Below, one piece after another: positions 32,137-39,964 of a DNA stretch of 64,000 bases (positions are counted from its first letter, which is position 1; every line of letters starts with the position of its first letter). The stretch lies in contig NZ_JAACYI010000004.1 in the NCBI RefSeq assembly GCF_009996735.1, positions 1 to 64,000 on the forward strand, written 5' to 3'. The notes beneath the pieces were generated by a model. It worked only from the letters and a program-made list of their open reading frames with translations, searched no databases and was not told the origin of the DNA. The stretch comes from Cellulomonas sp. APG4. Its GTDB lineage: Bacteria; Actinomycetota; Actinomycetes; Actinomycetales; Cellulomonadaceae. The position numbers and the translations under genes were made by a program.

Positions 32137-32671
32137 CGTCCGCGGCCACGAGGTCCCCGACCTCGACTCCGTGCCGGACCTCTACGAGATCCCCCAGCGC
32201 CTGTCGTTGTCGGTGCGGGACCCGATCCCGGTCGCGAACGCCACCGAGCGAGCCCAGGTGATCGCCGACCTCGCGGCGCTCCCGGTCCCGATCGTCCCGT
32301 CGTCGTCGGAGCCGGTGTACGTGCACCGCGCCGACGCCGGCCCGGGTCTGGCCCTGGAGTACACCGAGGACGGCACCGACTGGCACACCGTGCCCGCGAC
32401 GCCGTCGGTCGTGAAGCGCGAGGCCGTCGGCGTCAAGACGGTGTCGGTCTCCGGGTCGGCGGGAGGGACCGCCGCGGTGACGTTCCCGGCGGGGAGGTTC
32501 ACCTCCGCCCCGCTCGTCATCCCCGCGAAGCAGACCGGCGCGCTCGCGCAGTTCATCCCCTACGTCACGGGCGTCACCACGGCGGGCTGCACGATCGGCG
32601 TCTACGCCGGCGACGGGGCTCCGGCGACCGGGTCAGTCTCGGTCGCCTGGCACGCCATTCAGGAGGACTGA
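32126..32671 (+). CDS. Minor tail or receptor-binding accessory protein
   Basis: 181 residues. VPDLYEIPQRLSLSVRDPIP N-terminal attachment segment; the C-terminal part (VSGSAGGTAAVTFPAGRFTS, APLVIPAKQTG, TAGCTIGVYAGDGAPATGSV) resembles the H-type lectin-like domain seen in phage tail proteins. Followed five bases later by the tail spike. Confidence 0.7.
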   Translation: MPTDVRGHEVPDLDSVPDLYEIPQRLSLSVRDPIPVANATERAQVIADLAALPVPIVPSSSEPVYVHRADAGPGLALEYTEDGTDWHTVPATPSVVKREAVGVKTVSVSGSAGGTAAVTFPAGRFTSAPLVIPAKQTGALAQFIPYVTGVTTAGCTIGVYAGDGAPATGSVSVAWHAIQED

Positions 32672-32675
32672 TCCC

Positions 32676-34748
32676 GTGGCGGTCTTCTCCTTCCGTCCCC
32701 AGCTGGCCCTGGACGTCAACGGGAACCTGTCGCCCGGCGGCGTGGGGCAGGTGTACGCCCTCGACGACACGACCTACACCAGCCCCCTGCCGGCTACGGA
32801 CGAGACCGGCGCGCCCCTCGCCGCGGTGGCGGTGACCTCCGGCCGGTCCCAGCTGTTCCGCGTCGAGGGCCACGGGGCCGTCATGTGGAAGTCGGGTTCC
32901 CTGCCCGCCGTCGAGCTCATCTCCGCCGACGGGTTTCTGGCTGTCGCCCAGGCGTCTCAGCTGGCGGCGGAGAACGCCGCGGCCGCCGCGCAGGATCTCG
33001 CCGACCTCGCGACCGGGACCTACGACAGCCAGCTCGCGGGCATCCTCGCGACCCCGGGAGGTGCGGCCCGTGCCGAGGTCGCCGCGATCGCCTCCGCAGC
33101 AGGGGGCGGCGGCTTCGTCTCCGCCGCGGACAACGGCGTGGTGGGCGACGGCGTCACCGACGACACCGCAGCGCTGAGCGCGCTGTTCGCGAGCGGGGCC
33201 AGCCTTGGTCTGCACGTTCTGGTCCCGATGGGCTTCACGTGCCGGATCACGAGCCACCTCACCGTTCCGTCGGGGTCGACGATCACGGTCGCCGGGACGC
33301 TCGACCTCTCCGAGGTGCCCGTCTCCGGGGAGGGGGCGGTCCGGGTCACAGGCTCTGAGGACGCACCGGCGTCGCTGACGAGCAACGCTGCGGCCGGAGC
33401 CACGACGCTCGCGGTCGGCACGGGGCACGGCATCGAGCCCGGTGACCTGGTGCGCGTCGCGTCGGACGAGCTCTTCGACTCGCACAACACGGACATCAAG
33501 CTGGGCGAGCTGGCCGAGGTCGTGCAGACCACGACGAGCAGCATCACCCTCGCTGCGCCGCTGTGCTCCACCTACACCACGGCCACGAACGCGCGCGTGT
33601 CGAAGATCAGCCCGGCGCGCCACGTCAGGATCTACGGGCCGGGCAAGCTGGTCGGCCGCTGGAACGACACCGCCGGCGAGTCGGGCCTGGTGGTCCGCGC
33701 CGCCGTCGACGTCCTGATCGACGGCCTGACCAGCGAAGGCTTCGACACCCGGCACGTCGCGCTGATCGACTGCGTCAACGCGCGGGTGCGGGACTGCCGC
33801 ATCACCTGGGCTGGTCGCGCGGGGTACGGGTACGGGATAACGACGGTCAACGCATCGCAGGACTGCGTGATCGAGCACAACCGCATCGACCGGTGCCGCC
33901 ACGCGTTCTCGACGACCAACGAGGCCGCCGTGCCCGGCATCACCCGGCGCATCCTCGTCGCGCGCAACACGGTGCCGTCCACGCTCACGGCCTCCGGGGA
34001 CGCCCTGGACACCCACGGCGCGGCCGAGGACATCTGGTTCGACTTCAACACGGTCCTGTCGGCCGCCGGTCAGGGCATCAACCACGAGTGCCGGTCGGGG
34101 CGCATCGTGGGGAACCTGGTCATGCGGACCGCGAACCACGGGATCGCCGTGCACAACGAGTCCGACGCCCAGGGCGAGATGCGCGTCGAGGGCAACACCG
34201 TGCAGCACGCGGCCGGTGTCGGCATCTACATCTTCCCGGCCGCCCGGGGTGCGACGTCGTTCTACGAGCAGCTGACCGTCTCGGGCAACAAGGTGCGCGA
34301 CACCTCGGGCGTCGGCCTCAGCGTCGGGCTGCAGGCGGTCAACGCGCGCGACTGGAACGTCACGGTGACCAGCAACGAGATCCTCCGCGCCGGCGATGTG
34401 GGCCTGTCGGTCCAGAACGCCGACGGGGGCAGCGTCGCGTCGAACACCGTGTGGGACTGCGTGCAGGGCATCGTTGTCGACGACTGCGTCCACGTGGCCG
34501 TAACCGGGAACTCCTCACGCACCGGGGCGACATCGTCCGCAACCTACGTCGGCATCGACGTGAAGGGCGCCTCGCAGTGGGTCACCGTCGCCGCGAACAC
34601 GGTCCGGGCACTGTCCGCCTCGCAGATCGGCATCCGGTTCGCCGACACCGCCTCGATCTGCTGGGTCGGCCCGAACGCGGTCCGCTCCCCCACGCCGCTC
34701 GTCGAGGGCGCGAACGCCTCCTCGATCTACGTCACGACCGCGGCCTAG
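32676..34748 (+). CDS. Tail spike with right-handed beta-helix
   Basis: 690 residues from GTG 32676. N-terminal virion-binding part (VFSFRPQLALDVNGNLSPGG, VGQVYALDDTTY), a helical neck rich in alanine (about 95-155), then DNGVVGDGVTDDTAALSALF, the opening of pectate-lyase-3 beta-helices. Repeating turns with N-x-V and I-x-N-N-x-I (LVARNTVPSTLTA, IEHNRIDRC, VEGNTVQHAAGVGIYIFP) continue to the end. It probably binds or degrades a cell-surface polysaccharide. Catalytic residues cannot be assigned. Confidence 0.85.
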   Translation: MAVFSFRPQLALDVNGNLSPGGVGQVYALDDTTYTSPLPATDETGAPLAAVAVTSGRSQLFRVEGHGAVMWKSGSLPAVELISADGFLAVAQASQLAAENAAAAAQDLADLATGTYDSQLAGILATPGGAARAEVAAIASAAGGGGFVSAADNGVVGDGVTDDTAALSALFASGASLGLHVLVPMGFTCRITSHLTVPSGSTITVAGTLDLSEVPVSGEGAVRVTGSEDAPASLTSNAAAGATTLAVGTGHGIEPGDLVRVASDELFDSHNTDIKLGELAEVVQTTTSSITLAAPLCSTYTTATNARVSKISPARHVRIYGPGKLVGRWNDTAGESGLVVRAAVDVLIDGLTSEGFDTRHVALIDCVNARVRDCRITWAGRAGYGYGITTVNASQDCVIEHNRIDRCRHAFSTTNEAAVPGITRRILVARNTVPSTLTASGDALDTHGAAEDIWFDFNTVLSAAGQGINHECRSGRIVGNLVMRTANHGIAVHNESDAQGEMRVEGNTVQHAAGVGIYIFPAARGATSFYEQLTVSGNKVRDTSGVGLSVGLQAVNARDWNVTVTSNEILRAGDVGLSVQNADGGSVASNTVWDCVQGIVVDDCVHVAVTGNSSRTGATSSATYVGIDVKGASQWVTVAANTVRALSASQIGIRFADTASICWVGPNAVRSPTPLVEGANASSIYVTTAA

Positions 34749-34776
34749 CTCGAGCACGACCACGAGGAGACCAGCC

Positions 34777-35235
34777 ATGCCCGGAACCGCCGACTGGCCG
34801 CGCCTCCAGCGCCGTCTGGCCCGCACGCTACGTGCCGTGATCTACGGCTTCGCCGCGCTCGCGGCGGCCGGGGTGTTGGTGTGGCAGCCGCCGCCGATCG
34901 TCGCGGCGATCGGCCCCGGCGGGCTCTACGCCCTCGGCGTCGTGGGCGCCCTCGCTGGCGCAGCTGCGCTGGTCGCGTCGCTCACGCATCGGTGGCGGGC
35001 CGAGTGGGTCGCGACGTGGTTCGTCGCGGCCGCGTTCGCGGCCTACACGACGATCGACTGGGCGATGGTCCTTGTCGGGCACTACGGGCGGATCCCCGGC
35101 TCGGCCGTGCTGACGGCCCTCACGGCGGCGATCGCGGCCCGCGGCGTGGACCTGTGGGTCTTCCATCTGGAGACCTCCCACGCGCGCCGCGCTCGCGTCC
35201 GTCGGTGGCGCACGGTCGCGGGTCTGGTGGCATGA
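34777..35235 (+). CDS. Four-helix membrane protein, lysis region
   Basis: 152 residues, GAGGAGA before the ATG. About four transmembrane helices (AVIYGFAALAAAGVLVW, LYALGVVGALAGAAALVASL, VATWFVAAAFAAYTTIDWAM, SAVLTALTAAIAARGVDLWV) and a basic end. Placed before the endolysin, so it may be a holin-like or tail-region membrane protein. No specific family. Confidence 0.7.
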   Translation: MPGTADWPRLQRRLARTLRAVIYGFAALAAAGVLVWQPPPIVAAIGPGGLYALGVVGALAGAAALVASLTHRWRAEWVATWFVAAAFAAYTTIDWAMVLVGHYGRIPGSAVLTALTAAIAARGVDLWVFHLETSHARRARVRRWRTVAGLVA

Positions 35236-35594
35236 GCCCAGCCGAGACCGCCGGGCTGGTCGTCCTGCTGATCACCGCCCTCCTCGGGGGCGGGGGCCTC
35301 AAGGCACTCATCGACTCGATCCGCTCCCGTCGGCAGGAGATCGCCGCCGACGAGCGGGAGGCGAGACGCGAGCTCGCCGAGGACCGCCGCGACACGATCG
35401 CGGACCGCGAGGGCCTGATCGACCGGCTCGAGCGGCGCCTGCAGAACGTCGAGGCGCGCCTCGAGGCGGCCGAGAACGGGAACGTCGCCAAGGCGCTGGT
35501 GATCCGCGCGCAGGGCGACCACATCGACGTTCTCGAGCACCACATCTGGCAGGGCTTCGGCCCGCCCCCACCCCGACGCCCGGAGGGAGTCTGA
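35232..35594 (+). CDS. Membrane-anchored coiled-coil protein, lysis region
   Basis: 120 residues, ATGA overlap. One N-terminal transmembrane helix (ETAGLVVLLITALLGGGGL) then a long charged coiled coil (IAADEREARRELAEDRRDTI, LIDRLERRLQNVEARLEAAE) with a proline end. Proteins of this form (DUF2746-like) precede lysins in many actinophages and resemble small spanin or holin partners. Role inferred. Confidence 0.72.
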   Translation: MSPAETAGLVVLLITALLGGGGLKALIDSIRSRRQEIAADEREARRELAEDRRDTIADREGLIDRLERRLQNVEARLEAAENGNVAKALVIRAQGDHIDVLEHHIWQGFGPPPPRRPEGV

Positions 35595-35596
35595 CC

Positions 35597-36448
35597 GTGG
35601 CGCTCAACGGCCTGCTGCCCGCCGCGCTGCTCTCCCCGGCCGTCCCCGGCCCAGCGGGTGCGCGGCTGGAGATCTCCGCAGCACTGTCCTGGGCGCGGCT
35701 GTGCGCCGACGTGGAGCGCCGCTACGGCTGGACCCCGCAGATCACCTCCGCCGGTGATGCCTACCGCTCCTACGAGATCCAGGAGCGGATCTTCCGGCAG
35801 CGGTACACCACGGCCGGCCCGACCGCCGTGGACTGGGTCGGCAAGTCGTGGCGGGGTGCTCGGTGGTACCGGCTGCCGATCTGGGCCGCGGCTGCCACCC
35901 CCGGCACCTCGAACCACGGTCGCGGCGTCGCCGTCGACATCACCGGGCTGGGTGGCTTCGCCGGCACCCGGTACCGCCAACTCGCGGCCGTCGCGGCCGA
36001 GCACGGCTGGGACAACAACGAGGGCCGGGCGATCGCCGAGGCCTGGCACTGGGTCTACAAGGCGCGCAACGACACCCACCGCGGCGGCGGCCTGCCCGCC
36101 CCACTCACCCCGGAGGACGACACCATGAGCAAGGAAGACGTCGACGAGCTGAAGGCTGAGCTCGAGGACCTGAAGCAGTGGCTCGCCGAGGTGTTCCGCG
36201 TCGGCAACTCCGTCCCGAACCTCTCGGCCGCGATCATGGGGTCGCACGCCTACCAGCAGGTCCGCGACCCCAACACCGGAAAGGTCATCGCGGTCACCAC
36301 CGCGATCTCCGCGCTCCTCGGCATGGTCGGCCGCCTCCCCGGTCTCACCGCCGAGCAGATCGAGGCTGCGATCCACGAGGCCACACCGGCTGCCGGCGTG
36401 AGCGCTGACGACCTCGCCGACGAGCTCGCACGCCGCCTCACGGACTGA
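35597..36448 (+). CDS. Endolysin, M15 (VanY-like) peptidase
   Basis: 283 residues from GTG 35597. M15 D-Ala-D-Ala peptidase domain: QITSAGDAYRSYEIQERIFR, zinc ligands in TSNHGRGVAVDITG (His107, Asp114) and AEAWHWVYK (His151). Residues 175-283 form a helical C-terminal domain (coiled coil ELKAELEDLKQWLAEVFR, then AGVSADDLADELARRLTD) likely for wall binding or multimerisation. It cleaves host peptidoglycan cross-links or stem peptides at lysis. Confidence 0.92.
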   Translation: MALNGLLPAALLSPAVPGPAGARLEISAALSWARLCADVERRYGWTPQITSAGDAYRSYEIQERIFRQRYTTAGPTAVDWVGKSWRGARWYRLPIWAAAATPGTSNHGRGVAVDITGLGGFAGTRYRQLAAVAAEHGWDNNEGRAIAEAWHWVYKARNDTHRGGGLPAPLTPEDDTMSKEDVDELKAELEDLKQWLAEVFRVGNSVPNLSAAIMGSHAYQQVRDPNTGKVIAVTTAISALLGMVGRLPGLTAEQIEAAIHEATPAAGVSADDLADELARRLTD

Positions 36449-36451
36449 CCC

Positions 36452-36577
36452 GTGCACGTCCACCACCAGCCCTCGGACATCCGCGGGCTGCACCTCATCG
36501 CGCACGCCACAGCGCTCGCGGTGTCCATCTGCCTCGCCGGCCTGGCGGGGTTCCTTCGCTCGATCGGAGTCCTGTGA
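36452..36577 (+). CDS. 41-aa single-helix membrane protein
   Basis: GTG 36452, four bases after the endolysin stop. The stop shares its A with the holin ATG (TGATG). MHVHHQPSDIRGLHLIAHA is followed by a transmembrane helix TALAVSICLAGLAGFL. Coupling between endolysin and holin supports a role in lysis, for instance as antiholin or second holin. Confidence 0.6.
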   Translation: MHVHHQPSDIRGLHLIAHATALAVSICLAGLAGFLRSIGVL

Positions 36578-37083
36578 TGTCCGAGCTGCTCTCCGCCGCG
36601 TGGTGGTCCCTGGCGGGCCAGCGCGCGGCCCGGTCCTTCCTCGTGGGCCTGCTGCCCTTCCTGCCGGCGATCGTCGCCGGCGACACCACGGCGCTGCTTG
36701 CCGGCCTGTCCGCCGGCGCGCTCCTCGCCGTCCTGTCGATCGCGACGTCGTGGGTGAACCTGCCCGAGGTCGACGGCACACCCCGCCCGTGGTGGGCGGC
36801 CGCACTCGACCGCGTGGTCCGCACGTTCGCTCAAGCCTTCCTCGCGAACATCCCCGCGGCCGCGGTCCTGCTCTCCGACGTCGACTGGCAGGTCGTGCTC
36901 ACGAACGCGGCCGCGTCCGCCGCGGGCTCCCTCGTGCTCGCGCTCATCTCGGTCCTGCCCGAGTCCGTGCCCGCCGCCATCCCGGAGAGCGTGGTGGTCG
37001 AGACCGTCGACGCCGAGGGTCGGGTCGTCGCCGGCCCGGCGTCCCCGTTCGAGACCGGCACGGTGATGCGCGACCACGTCTGA
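36577..37083 (+). CDS. Holin (r1t-type)
   Basis: 168 residues from ATG 36577. Hydrophobic helices near 20-35 and 38-58, then the r1t-holin signature WAAALDRVVRTFAQAFLANI, DWQVVLTNAAASAAGSLVLA. The C-terminus is a soluble VESVVVETVDAEGR-like tail. It forms membrane lesions that release or activate the endolysin. Confidence 0.85.
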   Translation: MSELLSAAWWSLAGQRAARSFLVGLLPFLPAIVAGDTTALLAGLSAGALLAVLSIATSWVNLPEVDGTPRPWWAAALDRVVRTFAQAFLANIPAAAVLLSDVDWQVVLTNAAASAAGSLVLALISVLPESVPAAIPESVVVETVDAEGRVVAGPASPFETGTVMRDHV

Positions 37084-37111
37084 CACCCCGCGCAGGGCGC
37101 GCCCGCGCCGG

Positions 37112-37117
37112 TAGCCT
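37112..37117 (+). promoter_or_regulatory. TAGCCT box before the late terminator
   Basis: TAGCCT 42 bases upstream of the hairpin at 37159-37192, mirroring TAGGAT before the early terminator (16212). Could start a short RNA of about 70 nt. No convincing -35. Confidence 0.3.
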
Positions 37118-37158
37118 GACCTCACTCCCCGGCCATCCCCCTGCACCAGGGAGCACGA

Positions 37159-37192
37159 CGCCCCCACCCAGCCTCCGGGCTGGGTGGGGGCG
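37159..37192 (+). terminator. Late-operon terminator
   Basis: CGCCCCCACCCAGCC (37159-37173), loop TCCG, GGCTGGGTGGGGGCG (37178-37192): perfect 15-bp stem followed by CTTCGTTG. It ends the structural/lysis operon and insulates the lysogeny cargo. Confidence 0.88.
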
Positions 37193-37218
37193 CTTCGTTG
37201 CGTGTCAGGGGGCGGACA

Positions 37219-37259
37219 TAGCGTGCGGACCACAGGGCGACCACGTGGTCCCCTGTGGT
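37219..37259. promoter_or_regulatory. TAGCGT promoter with 31-bp palindromic operator
   Basis: TAGCGT (37219-37224) is a -10 box; TTGCGT (37198-37203) is a poor -35 at 15 bp. Directly after it lies an interrupted palindrome 37229-37259: ACCACAGGG, one C, central GACCACGTGGTC, CCCTGTGGT. It covers the expected transcription start, so a bound protein would block initiation. It controls the genes at 37337 and 37547. Confidence 0.6.
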
Positions 37260-37336
37260 TCATCCGAGCAGCGGTGACCACACCGCCCAGATCCATGCGA
37301 GGATCGGGCTCATCGACGAAATGGGAGGGGATGATC

Positions 37337-37543
37337 ATGGGTGCACCGACGGTTGACGTCGTGACCCCCGAGATCGTCGAGATGAACACCGCCGAGGGTC
37401 GCGAGATGCTCAGCGGCCAGGTCCAGGACCACCTCGGTCTCGGACTGGACGAGTTCCTCGAGCGGCTCGACCGCGGCGAGTACGACGACACCGAGGACGA
37501 CGCGGTGCTTCGTCTGGTGATGCTGGCGCCCTTCGCGCGCTGA
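37337..37543 (+). CDS. Small acidic protein, possible antitoxin of a two-gene module
   Basis: 68 residues from ATG 37337 (GGGAGGGG 6 bases upstream; ATG 37331 is possible). Acidic: TVDVVTPEIVEMNTAEGREM, LGLGLDEFLERLDRGEYDDT, and an end VLRLVMLAPFAR. The EFLERLDxGEYxD...LxMLxPFAR pattern is known to me from small actinobacterial proteins paired with a partner gene. Three bases separate it from that partner, and an operator-like palindrome lies upstream. Antitoxin role is inferred. Confidence 0.65.
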   Translation: MGAPTVDVVTPEIVEMNTAEGREMLSGQVQDHLGLGLDEFLERLDRGEYDDTEDDAVLRLVMLAPFAR

Positions 37544-37546
37544 CCG

Positions 37547-38080
37547 ATGCCCGGCAGAACGCCTCCGGAGGCCTTCGAGGCCTTCATCGAGCCGATCCGC
37601 CGGGCTCTGTCATGCCTGGGGCCAGCGAAGATCACGCTGAGCCAACACGGCCGCCAGGTCGGCGACACGAGGGCTTGGACCCTGAACAACGGCCTCGGCC
37701 TCGCGATGCGCGGTGGCTGGCACCTCGACGCGACGATGCACTACGAGATCATCCCGACGCAGGACACGAGCGCCTGGCGGGTCACCACGCGGGCCTACCG
37801 GTACCGAGTCGCCTGCGCGGACGCTGAGCTCGTCCGCATGCACTGGCACCCCAGCGGGAACAGCCCCCACACGCTGCCCCACCTACACATCCCGGCACTC
37901 GCCGCCGCCACACATCACCTGCCTGTCACGCGCCTGACGTTCGAAGACGCCATCGAGTGGGCGATCAGCCTCGGCGCGCCACCGGCGCGCGAGGACTGGC
38001 GGGACGTGCTCGGCGAGACGCGGGCGCTGCACATCGAGCATCGCTCGTGGCACGTCTCCCCGCGCGAGACGAGCAGGTAG
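37547..38080 (+). CDS. Partner of the acidic protein, possible toxin
   Basis: 177 residues. Beta-rich centre: TMHYEIIPTQDTSAWRVTTR, YRYRV, RMHWHPSGNS, PHLHIPALAAATHHLPVTRL and TFEDAIEWAISLGAPP. The Y-x-Y...HWHP...PHLHI arrangement recalls TumE/DUF6516-like toxins, but I cannot confirm homology. It follows a small acidic gene by three bases and sits in the lysogeny-cargo region, which fits a toxin-antitoxin or defence module. Confidence 0.65.
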   Translation: MPGRTPPEAFEAFIEPIRRALSCLGPAKITLSQHGRQVGDTRAWTLNNGLGLAMRGGWHLDATMHYEIIPTQDTSAWRVTTRAYRYRVACADAELVRMHWHPSGNSPHTLPHLHIPALAAATHHLPVTRLTFEDAIEWAISLGAPPAREDWRDVLGETRALHIEHRSWHVSPRETSR

Positions 38081-38085
38081 GCGGC

Positions 38086-38322
38086 ATGGACCGGTCGACG
38101 CACTCGAGCTGGCTCGTGACCTCCCCGGAGCCGCGGCCGCAGAAGATGCTCCCCGAGCCGCGGCGCGCCGTCGCACGCGCCCGCACCTACGGCGGTGACC
38201 TCGTGACCGCACAGGTCTACGCGATCGCCCGCGCCCCGGGCTTCGTGTGCGTCGAGCAGGAGATCCCGGGCCGGGCACCGTGGAACGCGTGGCTGCCCGA
38301 GCGCGCCGTCACCCCTGTGTAA
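38086..38322 (+). CDS. Small cargo protein, unknown
   Basis: 78 residues five bases after the previous stop. ARARTYGGDLVTAQVYAIAR, FVCVEQEIPGRAPWNAWLP. The start has only a weak ribosome site. May be the third gene of the module above. It converges with the lipoprotein gene (8-base gap). Confidence 0.5.
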   Translation: MDRSTHSSWLVTSPEPRPQKMLPEPRRAVARARTYGGDLVTAQVYAIARAPGFVCVEQEIPGRAPWNAWLPERAVTPV

Positions 38323-38330
38323 GGACGCGC

Positions 38331-38759
38331 TCAGCCTGCGACCTCGGGGCACCACCGCGCGATCGCCGCGGCGACGATCCCCTTCGCGGCGCCGTGCTCA
38401 ACCCCGAGGTTCTCGATGTACGCGGCCTCCATCGACGCGACGGCTAGCGCCGGATCGCCCGAGTACCCACGCAGGTCCCTGCAGGTCGCGACGCCGAGCT
38501 CGTCGAGCTCCGTGGCGCTCGACTCCTCCCATCCCGCCGCCCCGCGGACGCCTTCGTAGAAGCGCCGCTGGTCCGGGTCATCCGGCCACTCGAGCTCCTC
38601 GGCGGCCGGCTCGCTCTTCACCGTTGGCTTCGGTGCCGGCGTCGTCGACGGTTCCGCCGAGGGCGGTGCCTGCGCAGGCTCCTCGCCCGCGGGCGAGCAC
38701 CCCACCAGCAAGAGCCCCCCGACAGCACTCGCCACGACCGCGATCAGTGCTCTCCTCAT
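38331..38759 (-). CDS. DUF732-like secreted lipoprotein
   Basis: 142 residues from ATG 38759. Lipoprotein signal MRRALIAVVASAVGGLLLVG with cysteine 21 as lipidation site, then a Pro/Thr/Ser-rich linker. The folded part FYEGVRGAAGWEESSATELD, LGVATCRDLRGYS, IVAAAIARWCPEV carries two cysteines as in DUF732 proteins. It lies between integrase and cargo on the integrase strand. Lipoproteins here often mediate superinfection exclusion; that role is inferred. Confidence 0.8.
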   Translation of the reverse strand: MRRALIAVVASAVGGLLLVGCSPAGEEPAQAPPSAEPSTTPAPKPTVKSEPAAEELEWPDDPDQRRFYEGVRGAAGWEESSATELDELGVATCRDLRGYSGDPALAVASMEAAYIENLGVEHGAAKGIVAAAIARWCPEVAG

Positions 38760-38820
38760 GACCCACATCCTCTCGTCACCGCGCTGGACCACACCAGACG
38801 CGTTCGGGTACACCTCGGCA

Positions 38821-39756
38821 TCACGCCGCCGCGACCTTCGAGCCCGCCGCACCGATCATCGCGGCCGCAGCGACCGCATTGCGCAGGTGCTGATCCGGCA
38901 GCTGAACGTAGATCCGAGTCGTGTCCGGGCTCGAGTGCCCCAGCAGCTCCATCACCGCGAGCAGGTCCCGCGTGCCCGCGTAGGCCACCGTCCCGAACCT
39001 GTGCCGCAGCGTGTGCGCCGTCCACCCGTCCGGCATCGCCCGCGCCATGAGCTTCGACACGTGGTTCGGCGACAGGTGCCCACCCCGCCCGTTCGGGAAC
39101 AGCCAGCCGTCCGCGTTCGCGATCGCCTCGAGGAGTTCGGGCGGGCCGATGGGGACCTGGCGGTCCTTGCCGCCCTTGCCGTGGACGGTGAGGCGGTCGC
39201 CGTCGAGGTCCCACGACGAGACGCGCGAGATCTCGCCGGCGCGCAGGCCCGCGAAGACGGCGAGGGCGACCATGAGCCGCACTCGCTCGTCGCTGGCGTG
39301 CAGGCTCTGCGCGACGACGCTCTCGGGCGCCGGGCGCGGCCGCCCCCGCGGTACACGCACGGTCGGCAGGCGCACGGTGGGGTCGACGTCGACGTGGCCG
39401 TTGCGGTGCGCCCAGCGGTAGAAGCCTGCGATCGCGGTGCGCATGGACTTCTTCGCGGCCAGGCTCTGCTCGGGCCCGCCGCGGCGCGTCGCGCGGGGCG
39501 TGCGGTCAAGCGTCGCGAGGAGGAGTTCGAGGTCGCCCGTGGTGACGTCCCACGGCCCGCTGTCGAGGCGCTGGGCGGCCTGGCGCAGGTAGTGCCGGTA
39601 GAGCGTGACCGTCGCGGGTCTACGGCCGGCGGCCGTCAGCGAGGTGCAGTAGTTCGTGATCGCGGTGTTCCATCCCTGGTTTGTTGTCATGCCAGCACAC
39701 GTGCCCGCGCCGCGGCGTGGGACAGTGCCGGACCGGGGGCGGGTGGTGCGGGTCAT
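38821..39756 (-). CDS. Tyrosine-type integrase
   Basis: 311 residues from ATG 39756, chosen for GGAGGG eight bases upstream; ATG 39690 lacks a site. N-terminal SAM-like core-binding domain (TAITNYCTSLTAAGRRPATV, LAAKKSMRTAIAGFYRWAHR). Catalytic set: Arg172 (GLRAGEISR), Lys near 197 (KGGKDRQ), His248-Arg251 (HTLRHRFG), His274 (LLGHSSPDTT), Tyr283 (RIYVQ). The C-terminus is GSKVAAA, resembling an ssrA-type degradation signal. It is adjacent to attR and, in circular phage DNA, downstream of the repressor on the same strand. Confidence 0.95.
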   Translation of the reverse strand: MTRTTRPRSGTVPRRGAGTCAGMTTNQGWNTAITNYCTSLTAAGRRPATVTLYRHYLRQAAQRLDSGPWDVTTGDLELLLATLDRTPRATRRGGPEQSLAAKKSMRTAIAGFYRWAHRNGHVDVDPTVRLPTVRVPRGRPRPAPESVVAQSLHASDERVRLMVALAVFAGLRAGEISRVSSWDLDGDRLTVHGKGGKDRQVPIGPPELLEAIANADGWLFPNGRGGHLSPNHVSKLMARAMPDGWTAHTLRHRFGTVAYAGTRDLLAVMELLGHSSPDTTRIYVQLPDQHLRNAVAAAAMIGAAGSKVAAA

Positions 39757-39964
39757 GTGGAAGCCCTCCGTGTCGTCGTTGACACGAAGGGCATCGACCA
39801 AGGTCAGATGACGGGCATGGGGCCTCACGGGTCGGTGGACTGGCCGACTGGCGAGGAGCCTGTGGGTACGACGGTCACGACGCGACGTCCTCGTCAGCGG
39901 CCGCCGGGGCGCTCGAACCAGCCCAGGGGCCGACGATCACGTCTGCGACCTGCGCAGACGTGTC
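39757..39964. other. attP right-arm region
   Basis: 208 bases between integrase and attR core. CGTGTC (39769-39774)/GACACG (39781-39786) and ACGTCTGC (39939-39946)/GCAGACGT (39954-39961) are inverted repeats; the second abuts the core and is a candidate recombinase-binding arm. The leftward frame from 39964 to 39875 (29 codons) is the extension that attP would add to the repressor and that attR adds to the GNAT gene. Confidence 0.6.
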
